A DNA stretch of 64,000 bases from Sediminivirga luteola (GTDB taxonomy: Bacteria > Actinomycetota > Actinomycetes > Actinomycetales > Brevibacteriaceae), in NCBI RefSeq assembly GCF_014639315.1, contig NZ_BMFY01000005.1:124001-188000 (forward strand), written 5' to 3'. Shown piece by piece: positions 57,949 through 64,000 of this stretch (the first letter of the stretch is position 1; every line of letters starts with the position of its first letter). Below the pieces are notes generated by a model. It saw only the letters and a list, made by a program, of their open reading frames with translations. It did no database searches and was not told where the DNA came from. The translations under genes and the position numbers were made by a program.

Positions 57949-59262
57949 ATGGAAGCGTTCGACGCCGTCGACATCATCCGCACCAAGCGGGACCGGGCCG
58001 AGCTCAGCGAGGAGCAGATCGACTGGGTGATCGACGCGTACACCCGCGGCGCCGTCGGGGATGAGCAGATGTCCGCCTTGGCCATGGCGATCCTGCTCAA
58101 CGGCATGGGCTCCCGGGAGATCGCCCGGTGGACGCGTGCGATGATCGCCTCGGGCGAGCGGATGGACTTCTCCTCGCTGTCGCGGCCCACGGCGGACAAG
58201 CACTCCACCGGCGGGGTGGGGGACAAGATCACCCTGCCGCTGGCCCCGCTCGTCGCGGTCTTCGGCGTGGCCGTGCCGCAGCTCTCCGGCCGCGGTCTGG
58301 GCCACACCGGCGGGACGCTGGACAAGCTGGAGTCCATTCCCGGCTGGCGCGCCTCCTTGAGCAATGAGGAGATCATCGCCCAGCTGGAGGACATCGGCGC
58401 GGTCATCTGCGCGGCCGGTTCCGGTCTGGCGCCGGCGGACAAGAAGCTCTATGCGCTGCGGGACACCACCGGGACGGTGGAGTCCATCCCGCTGATCGCC
58501 TCGTCCATCATGAGCAAGAAGATCGCCGAGGGCACCGGCGCCCTCGTGCTCGACGTCAAGGTGGGCTCCGGCGCCTTCATGAAGGACCTGGACTCGGCCC
58601 GGCAGCTGGCCCGCACGATGGTCGAGCTGGGCACCGATGCCGGGGTGGCTACCTCGGCGTTGCTGACGGACATGTCGGTGCCGCTGGGGCTCACGGCGGG
58701 CAACGCCCTGGAGGTCCGCGAGGCGGTGGAGGTGCTCGCCGGCGGCGGGCCGGCAGATGTCGTGGAACTCACCGTGGCACTGGCTCGTGAGATGCTCACG
58801 GCGGCGGGCGTGCCGGACGTGGATCCGGCTGCCGCGCTGGTCGACGGCCGGGCGATGGACGTGTGGCGCAGGATGATCGCCGCCCAGGGCGGCGATCCGG
58901 ATGCGGCGCTGCCGCAGGCACGGGAGACCGAGGTGCTGAGGGCAGAGACCGACGGCGTGCTCTGCCGGCTGGATGCCTACGGCGTCGGCGTGGCCGCGTG
59001 GCGGCTGGGGGCGGGCCGGGCTCGCAAGGAGGACGCCGTGCAGGCCGGTGCCGGCGTGGAGATCCACGTCAAGCCGGGGGAGACGGTGACGGCCGGCCAG
59101 CCGCTGCTGACTCTGCACACCGATGAGCCGGAGCGCTTCGGCCGTGCCCTGGAGGTTCTGCGGGACGCCGTCACGGTGCAAGGCGCCGGGGCCGGTGAGA
59201 CGGGTTCAGGCGATGCCTCTGCTGGCCATGGTTCCATCATCCTCGACCGGATCGGCGCCTGA
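57949..59262 (+). CDS. deoA: Thymidine/pyrimidine-nucleoside phosphorylase
   Basis: A 437-residue enzyme that releases (deoxy)ribose-1-phosphate from pyrimidine nucleosides. The family signature is [20 protein letters not shown], in part, with [20 protein letters not shown] and the IMSKKIAEG segment (substrate Lys). The C-terminal domain ([20 protein letters not shown]) is present and of normal length. It lies 134 bp after cdd, so it may have its own promoter. It takes the uridine or thymidine delivered by the transporter and deaminase. Confidence 0.93.
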   Translation: MEAFDAVDIIRTKRDRAELSEEQIDWVIDAYTRGAVGDEQMSALAMAILLNGMGSREIARWTRAMIASGERMDFSSLSRPTADKHSTGGVGDKITLPLAPLVAVFGVAVPQLSGRGLGHTGGTLDKLESIPGWRASLSNEEIIAQLEDIGAVICAAGSGLAPADKKLYALRDTTGTVESIPLIASSIMSKKIAEGTGALVLDVKVGSGAFMKDLDSARQLARTMVELGTDAGVATSALLTDMSVPLGLTAGNALEVREAVEVLAGGGPADVVELTVALAREMLTAAGVPDVDPAAALVDGRAMDVWRRMIAAQGGDPDAALPQARETEVLRAETDGVLCRLDAYGVGVAAWRLGAGRARKEDAVQAGAGVEIHVKPGETVTAGQPLLTLHTDEPERFGRALEVLRDAVTVQGAGAGETGSGDASAGHGSIILDRIGA

Positions 59263-59455
59263 ACCAGGTGCCGCGTCGCCGTGCGAAGGATGGATCCCGG
59301 GCCGGCCGGGTGCCAGCACCGGCCTGGGACGCCGTCAGTACGCCGGTCAGGACTCAGCGAGCATGCGGCCTCATCCCGGCAGGTGCACGATGAAGGGACA
59401 CGGCTCGCCCCGCGTACGAGACACATTGCATATTCACACTATGAGGACGGACGAC

Positions 59456-60121
59456 ATGACCGACTACACTCGCGCCGATGTGGCCAGCCTGATCGATCAC
59501 ACGCTGCTCAAGCCGGAGGCGACCGCTGAGCAGGTCGGCGCCCTCGTTTCCGAGGCCAAGGAGCTCGGCGTGCTGGCCGTGTGCGTCTCGCCCAGCGCGC
59601 TGCCGCTGGTCGCGCCGGGGAACCTGATCGTCGCCACGGTGTGCGGTTTCCCGTCCGGCGCGCATGCCAGCGCGGTGAAGGCGGAGGAGGCGGCCGATGC
59701 GGCTGCCAAGGGCGCGGCGGAGATCGACATGGTCGTCAACCTGGGAGCGGTGAAGGCCGGGGACTTCGACGCGGTGGAAGCCGATATCGCCGCCGTGCGG
59801 GAGGCAGCGCCGGCACCGGTCGTGCTGAAGGTGATCATCGAGTCGGCGGCGCTGACGGACGAGGAGATCGTGGAGTGCTGCCGCCGCGCGGAGGCCGCCG
59901 GCGCGGACTTCGTGAAGACCTCCACCGGGTTCCATCCCTCCGGCGGGGCATCGGCGCATGCCGTGCGGCTGATGCGGCAGACCGTGGGTGAGCGCCTGGG
60001 CGTGAAGGCGTCCGGCGGGATCCGCACCGCCGAGGCCGCCCGGCAGATGCTCGATGCCGGCGCCAGCCGCCTTGGGCTCTCCGGTTCCGCCACGGTCCTG
60101 GAGGGCTTCCCCCAGGCGTGA
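59456..60121 (+). CDS. deoC: Deoxyribose-phosphate aldolase
   Basis: A 221-residue class I aldolase that splits deoxyribose-5-phosphate to acetaldehyde and glyceraldehyde-3-phosphate. ATG 59456 has GAGGACGG before it; ATG 59441 is an in-frame alternative. Key parts are [36 protein letters not shown], the Lys in [10 protein letters not shown], the Schiff-base Lys in FVKTSTGF and VKASGGIRT. It completes deoxynucleoside use, except that a phosphopentomutase is not in this operon; the mutase at 24419-26341 may supply that step. Confidence 0.94.
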   Translation: MTDYTRADVASLIDHTLLKPEATAEQVGALVSEAKELGVLAVCVSPSALPLVAPGNLIVATVCGFPSGAHASAVKAEEAADAAAKGAAEIDMVVNLGAVKAGDFDAVEADIAAVREAAPAPVVLKVIIESAALTDEEIVECCRRAEAAGADFVKTSTGFHPSGGASAHAVRLMRQTVGERLGVKASGGIRTAEAARQMLDAGASRLGLSGSATVLEGFPQA

Positions 60122-60276
60122 GCCGTTTCCGTCACGGTGCACTTGGCGCACCGTCCGCTTCTCACGCCGCTGGAATCTACTCCGTGCGGATGAGACCCGT
60201 CCGGACTCATCCGGGATAGCGTCGCTCCAGCTGAAGGTCTCAGCGATATGGGCGTGCGGGAGCCGTGAGGATCGCG

Positions 60277-60402
60277 ATGCGCAAAACGACCCCGCTCATG
60301 GTCGTTCTCGGCATCTCGATGTGTATCGTTTTCACGATCATGCCGGGCATTGAGCACCAGATCGCAGAGTTGCGAGGGCCAGGAGCCGCTTCCCCGGTGT
60401 GA
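60277..60402 (+). CDS. Possible 41-residue single-helix membrane peptide
   Basis: ATG 60277 opens MRKTTPLMVVLGISMCIVFT, a positively charged start and one hydrophobic helix, ending IAELRGPGAASPV. GTG 60265 is an alternative start. Its stop overlaps the GTG of the next ORF (GTGA), the coupling pattern common in this window. No family recognised; could also be the start of a frameshifted exported protein continuing in the next ORF. Confidence 0.4.
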   Translation: MRKTTPLMVVLGISMCIVFTIMPGIEHQIAELRGPGAASPV

Positions 60403-60644
60403 CAGGTCCCGGAAATCGCCTATTCGTACAACCCTCTCAAGGCGTATTCGAGATCGGCGGCGAGATCTTCTCGACTGGGTGTCTAACCCATGAGCCCCTC
60501 TGGATAATAGCGCTCGGAGATTCCGATGGCATCGTGTGGGGTTCGGATGCCACATGCGCGAAGGAGTATCGGTATATCAGCTGCGTCGCGGTGCCGAAGG
60601 TTGCCAAGGCTACGGGTAGGAAGCTCCATATCGGGCTCCTGTGA
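60399..60644 (+). CDS. Hypothetical 81-residue protein
   Basis: A short ORF from GTG 60399, overlapping the upstream small ORF. The sequence (VFEIGGEIFSTGCLTHEPLW, then GSDATCAKEYRYISCVAV) has three cysteines and looks like real protein rather than a shadow frame, and local GC is lower than in the neighbours. It could be the C-terminal part of an exported small protein whose signal helix is the preceding ORF. No known family. Confidence 0.35.
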   Translation: MTGPGNRLFVQPSQGVFEIGGEIFSTGCLTHEPLWIIALGDSDGIVWGSDATCAKEYRYISCVAVPKVAKATGRKLHIGLL

Positions 60645-60672
60645 GCTGACCGCCCGCTCGTGCGGCGCCGGC

Positions 60673-61326
60673 TCATTCGAACCAGCCGGTCTCCATGTCG
60701 ATGAGCCAGTGGTTCCGCAGGGTGATCGCCCGTTCGAACGCCGCCAGCACAGCCGCTGCCGTCACGGCGGTGTTCGCCCATCCCGGGAGGTTGATGGGCG
60801 AGGTGAAGGTGCCGGTGTACTGCGCCACCGCGTCGAACCCGGTGACGAACTGCACCAGCTGCGGGATGCCCACCGTCAGGGAGACCAGCAGGACGACGAT
60901 GGCCGCCGCGCCGATGAGGCGGCTGGCCCGCGGGAACCGGCGGCCGAACCGGGCCCGCATCCCTTCGGTCGTCCGCGGATGTGGCTGGAGCTGCTGCGAT
61001 TCGCCGTCGTCGCCGATGTAATGCATCCGCTTCAGGCCGTACGCGCTCGCGGCCACTTCGATCACGCCACCCGGTACGGGGAAGGCCGCCGGCAGCGTCG
61101 AGCCGGCGTGGTGACGTCCATCCAGGTAGAGATCGGCACGGTATTCCTCCGCGAAGTAGTTCACGTCCACCGCGTATTGGGCAGGTGCCTCACCGGCAGG
61201 TTGCGGCAGATCCAGGTGGAAGCGAGTGCCCAGCAGCGCCCTCCACCAGCGGAAGGGTCTGAGCGGCTTGCCGGTACCCGGCTGGACCTTCTTCATGGTG
61301 CGCTGCCTGCGCCAACGGCGCCACAT
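60673..61326 (-). CDS. Conserved hypothetical membrane protein
   Basis: A 217-residue protein starting after GAGGAGGG. The N-terminal ~125 residues are soluble, with a beta-rich pattern (YAVDVNYFAEEYRADLYLDG, VIEVAASAYGLKRMHYIGDD). Two membrane helices follow: AAAIVVLLVSLTVGIPQLVQ and TAVTAAAVLAAF. The C-terminus (RNHWLIDMETGWFE) is cytoplasmic or external depending on topology. I do not recognise a characterised family; it has no operon partner. Confidence 0.7.
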   Translation of the reverse strand: MWRRWRRQRTMKKVQPGTGKPLRPFRWWRALLGTRFHLDLPQPAGEAPAQYAVDVNYFAEEYRADLYLDGRHHAGSTLPAAFPVPGGVIEVAASAYGLKRMHYIGDDGESQQLQPHPRTTEGMRARFGRRFPRASRLIGAAAIVVLLVSLTVGIPQLVQFVTGFDAVAQYTGTFTSPINLPGWANTAVTAAAVLAAFERAITLRNHWLIDMETGWFE

Positions 61327-61500
61327 CCTGCCCTCCTCGCCGACTGTGCCGGCCTGTACTCATCTGCCTCTGTCCCTATGCGGGGTTGTACCGGCCCGCA
61401 CCCTCGTATCGAGCATGGCAGGCCGGCCGGGGACTGCGGCAGTGCGATCTGTCATCGATCCGGGGTGTGGTTCACCACGATGCGCGGTCCGCGTCGCTGC

Positions 61501-62925
61501 TTATCCCAGCACCCGGGCCAGTGCGGTGGCGAAGCGGTCGGCCTCCGCCGCCGTCAGCGAGGCATAGCCTACGACCAGGCCGGTGCGCGGTGGCCCGTCC
61601 GGGTGGGCGGGGTACGAGGACAGCGACGCCACCTCCCAGCCCTGCTGCCGCAGAGCGCCTTGAACCTGGCGATCGTCCAGGTCCGGCAGGGGGACCGTCA
61701 CGTGCAGCCCGGCCTCGACGCCGACGGGTTCCAGGTCTGGGCAGTGCCGGGCGAGCGCGTCGATGAGCCGGTTGCGCCGGTCGTGATACACCCGCCCGGC
61801 GCGCGCCAGATGACGTGCCATGTCCCCGGAGTCCAGGAACCGGGCCATCGCCTCGCCGGTCACCGCCGGCACAGCGAGGTGCTGATCCAGGACGTAGTCC
61901 CGCGCCGGTGCCGCCAGTGGCCGGGGCGGTATGAGCCAGGCCAGGCCGAGACTGGGAGCCAGCGCCTTCGAGGCGGTACCGACGTAAGCGACGACGTCCT
62001 CGGCTCCCGGGACCGAGGCGACGGCCGGCAGGGGAGCGACGCCGTAGCGGAACTCCCCGTCGTAGTCGTCCTCGATCACGACCGAGCCTGTCCGGCGCGC
62101 CCAGGCGACCAGCAGAGCCCGCCGCTCGGCGGAAAGGCGGTGCCCGAGCGGGTACTGGTGCGCTGGGGTCAGGTACACCAGACCAGGCTCGTCCGGGAGC
62201 GATTCGACCACCAGGCCATCGGCGTCCACCGGGATGAAGCAGACCTCCATGCCTGCGCGCTGGAACTCCCGGTGCGCGGAGGGATAACACGGGGATTCCA
62301 GATAGCACCGGCGCATACCGGCGCACGCGGCGACCGTCCGGAACGCCGCATTGGAACCGGGCAGCGGCAGGATGTCACCGGCTGCCAGCCCGCGGTGACG
62401 CCGCAGATGCGTCCGCAGGGCGGCGATGAGGGCCTCGTGCCCGCTTCTCCGTGCGGCGGTTCCCGGTACCGGCAGCCGGGCGGCCTCCCGCCAGGCCCGT
62501 GACCAGGCGCGGGCGTCGATGAGCGTGGTGTCCGGGGTGCCGGGGGACAGGTCGACCGGGCGGCCGTCACCACCCCGAGCGCTCTCCGGTCCCTGCGCCG
62601 GGCCATCGGCGGCCTCCAGGGCATGTGCGGCACCGGCGCGAGTGCGCACTCCGGCCGCGGCCGCCATCGACGCCCCGGAGAGCACCCGGGTTCCCGAACC
62701 CGGGATCCCCTCGAAGAAGCCAGCGGCGATCAGCTCCTCGTAGGCACCCTCGACAAGGGAACGGGAGCAGCCGAGGTCCGAGGCCAGCGCCCGGGTGGAA
62801 GGCAGCCAGTCGCCATCGGCGAGCCGGCCGGTGGCGAGCAGGTCGACCAGGGCGGAAGCCAGCTGCCGGCCGCTGGGTCTGGTGAGACGCAGCGGAAGAT
62901 GGACAGGCCGGGCGGTACGAGGCAT
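61501..62925 (-). CDS. MocR/PdxR-type regulator (GntR HTH + aminotransferase domain)
   Basis: A 474-residue fusion regulator. The start at 62925 gives MPRTARPVHLPLRLTRPSGR. A GntR winged helix (DGDWLPSTRALASDLGCSRS, then EGAYEELIAAGFFEG) is joined by a Pro/Ala/Gly linker (about residues 90-135) to a fold-type I aminotransferase domain. That domain contains the PLP site (VVIEDDYDGEFRYG, Lys in GTASKALAPSLGLAWL). Members sense PLP or amino acids; many control pyridoxal or GABA genes. The target gene is not obvious: neighbours are a membrane protein and an APC permease. Confidence 0.9.
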   Translation of the reverse strand: MPRTARPVHLPLRLTRPSGRQLASALVDLLATGRLADGDWLPSTRALASDLGCSRSLVEGAYEELIAAGFFEGIPGSGTRVLSGASMAAAAGVRTRAGAAHALEAADGPAQGPESARGGDGRPVDLSPGTPDTTLIDARAWSRAWREAARLPVPGTAARRSGHEALIAALRTHLRRHRGLAAGDILPLPGSNAAFRTVAACAGMRRCYLESPCYPSAHREFQRAGMEVCFIPVDADGLVVESLPDEPGLVYLTPAHQYPLGHRLSAERRALLVAWARRTGSVVIEDDYDGEFRYGVAPLPAVASVPGAEDVVAYVGTASKALAPSLGLAWLIPPRPLAAPARDYVLDQHLAVPAVTGEAMARFLDSGDMARHLARAGRVYHDRRNRLIDALARHCPDLEPVGVEAGLHVTVPLPDLDDRQVQGALRQQGWEVASLSSYPAHPDGPPRTGLVVGYASLTAAEADRFATALARVLG

Positions 62926-63068
62926 GAACCAAGAATAGTGGCCGCTGTGAAGGGAATAAACTGGAACTTCGTCACAGGCCGGTTTGATCACGGGCTGAAG
63001 CCATGGAGACACTGCGACGCAAGCCAGGGCGCGGCCAGACTTGACAGAACGGGGCGGAACCACCGCTC

Positions 63069-63108
63069 AGTGACAGGACACCACCGTCTACGGTGGTGTC
63101 CTGTCACT
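63069..63108 (-). terminator. Terminator hairpin of the APC permease gene
   Basis: A perfect 18-bp stem (63069-63086 with 63091-63108) with a 4-nt loop, 100 bp after the permease stop on the minus strand. A strong terminator candidate. Its right arm merges with a short tandem repeat. Confidence 0.75.
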
Positions 63109-63157
63109 AACCTGTCGTCCTGTCACGAACCTGTCGTTCTGTCACGAAGCGCGTCAC
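63101..63157. repeat. Short 19-bp-period tandem repeat
   Basis: Units at 63101, 63120 and (partly) 63139 share CTGTCACNAACCTGTCGT, with one or two changes; the third diverges in its second half. The repeat is built from the same CTGTCAC word as the hairpin arm. Confidence 0.8.
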
Positions 63158-63208
63158 CGGGCTCATCGCATCGCGATGCTCGCGCCGCCAGGCCGGACGA
63201 CCGCCTGA

Positions 63209-64000
63209 TCAGGTGGTCTCGGTCAGGTCCAGCTTGGGTGCGGGCCGGCGGAAACCGCGGGTGAGGACCAGCAGCCAGATGAAGCCGACCACCACCCAGC
63301 CGATGCCGACGCGGAAGGTCTCGGCGGTCAGCGAGGTCCACAGCCACAGGCACAGGCCCACGCCGATGAGCGGCAGCACGACGTACTTGACGGCGTCGTA
63401 CCCGCGGTAGCGCTTCTTGTCGATGGCGTAGTGCTTGAGCACGCTCAGGTTCACGAAGGTGAAGGCGATGAGCGCGCCGAAGCTCACCATCGAGGACGCG
63501 AGTTCCAGCGGGAAGACGAGCGCCAGCAGGGACACGCCGCCGACGATGAGGGCCGCCACGTACGGCGTGCGGAACCGCTTGTGGACGACGGCGAACACGC
63601 CGCGCGGCAGCACGCCGTCGCGTCCCATCGAGAACAGGATCCGCGAGACCGAGACCTGCGAGGCGATCGCGGAGGCGGTGGCGCCGGCGACGTACGCGGC
63701 GGTGAAGAACGCCGTGAGGAACGCCCCGCCGGCCTGGCTCATGACGTCCACGGCGGCGGTGTCCGCGTCCGTGAAGGTACCCCAGTCGGGGAAGACCAGA
63801 TGGCCCAGCCAGGACAGGAAGACGAACATCGCGCCGGCACCGAGCGTGCAGATGACGATGGCCCGGGGGATGGTCTTCTGCGGGTCCTTCGTCTCCTCGG
63901 ACAGGGTCGAGACGGCATCGAAGCCCAGGAACGACAGGCACAGGATGGCGGCACCCGCGGCGATGGCGCCGAACTCGAAGTCCCCGCCGATGAAGGGGTC
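63209..64000 (-). CDS. APC-family amino acid permease (5'-partial)
   Basis: The C-terminal 263 residues of an APC-superfamily transporter; the gene continues past the window edge. Visible is the helix 6-7 signature FLGFDAVSTLSEETKDPQKT, followed by IPRAIVICTLGAGAMFVFLS, SRILFSMGRDGVLPRGVFAV and HKRFRTPYVAALIVGGVSLL. About seven membrane segments remain. Members exchange or import amino acids or polyamines. The stop is followed by a strong hairpin. Confidence 0.9.
   Translation of the reverse strand, partial: DPFIGGDFEFGAIAAGAAILCLSFLGFDAVSTLSEETKDPQKTIPRAIVICTLGAGAMFVFLSWLGHLVFPDWGTFTDADTAAVDVMSQAGGAFLTAFFTAAYVAGATASAIASQVSVSRILFSMGRDGVLPRGVFAVVHKRFRTPYVAALIVGGVSLLALVFPLELASSMVSFGALIAFTFVNLSVLKHYAIDKKRYRGYDAVKYVVLPLIGVGLCLWLWTSLTAETFRVGIGWVVVGFIWLLVLTRGFRRPAPKLDLTETT

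Overview
The window is a high-GC chromosomal segment with dense, often 4-bp-overlapping genes, frequent GTG starts, at least two probable leaderless genes, LPxTG surface proteins and a DUF222/HNH (13E12-type) element. This points to a Gram-positive actinomycete, most likely of the order Micrococcales; the genus cannot be fixed from sequence alone. No rRNA, tRNA or CRISPR array was seen.

Layout. 1-3.3 kb: the 3' part of a repetitive DUF11 surface protein with an LPRTG sorting signal, and a small DUF11 membrane partner. 3.4-22.7 kb: a large sugar/cyclitol catabolic island. It holds a lipoprotein-permease-ATPase importer of the ribose/fructose type, two LacI regulators, four TIM-barrel isomerase/dehydratase genes (one IolE-like, one IolH-like), five Gfo/Idh/MocA oxidoreductases (one close to IolG), iolD, an HpcH/HpaI aldolase and a 2-hydroxyacid dehydrogenase. 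iolB, iolC, iolJ and iolA are absent. Palindromic operators overlap recognisable promoters before the importer, the first TIM-barrel gene, the IolH-like operon and iolD.

22.7-29.5 kb: housekeeping and small genes (RibD-like reductase, YCII protein, HxlR regulator, phosphosugar mutase, purine nucleoside phosphorylase, GNAT, SRPBCC, SdpI). 29.5-33 kb: a decayed mazEF-like pair next to a DUF222/HNH gene flanked by diverged direct repeats. 33-37.4 kb: ABC-F ATPase, MFS exporter and ROK regulator.

37.8-47.9 kb: two very large tandem LuxR-type regulators, the second without a P-loop, followed by a choice-of-anchor-A protein, two proteins with SipW-type signal peptides, an ER-type signal peptidase (SipW) and an LPFTG-anchored protein. 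This looks like a secreted-matrix or surface-fibre module with its own regulators. 48-51.7 kb: a glucosamine-kinase-like enzyme with a SIS-domain partner, divergent from a family 1 glycosyltransferase.

51.9-60.1 kb: a nucleoside salvage locus with a BMP-family lipoprotein, two-domain ATPase, two permeases, cytidine deaminase, thymidine phosphorylase and deoxyribose-phosphate aldolase. 60.2-64 kb: two tiny coupled ORFs, a membrane protein, a MocR-type regulator and the C-terminal part of an APC amino acid permease cut by the window edge.
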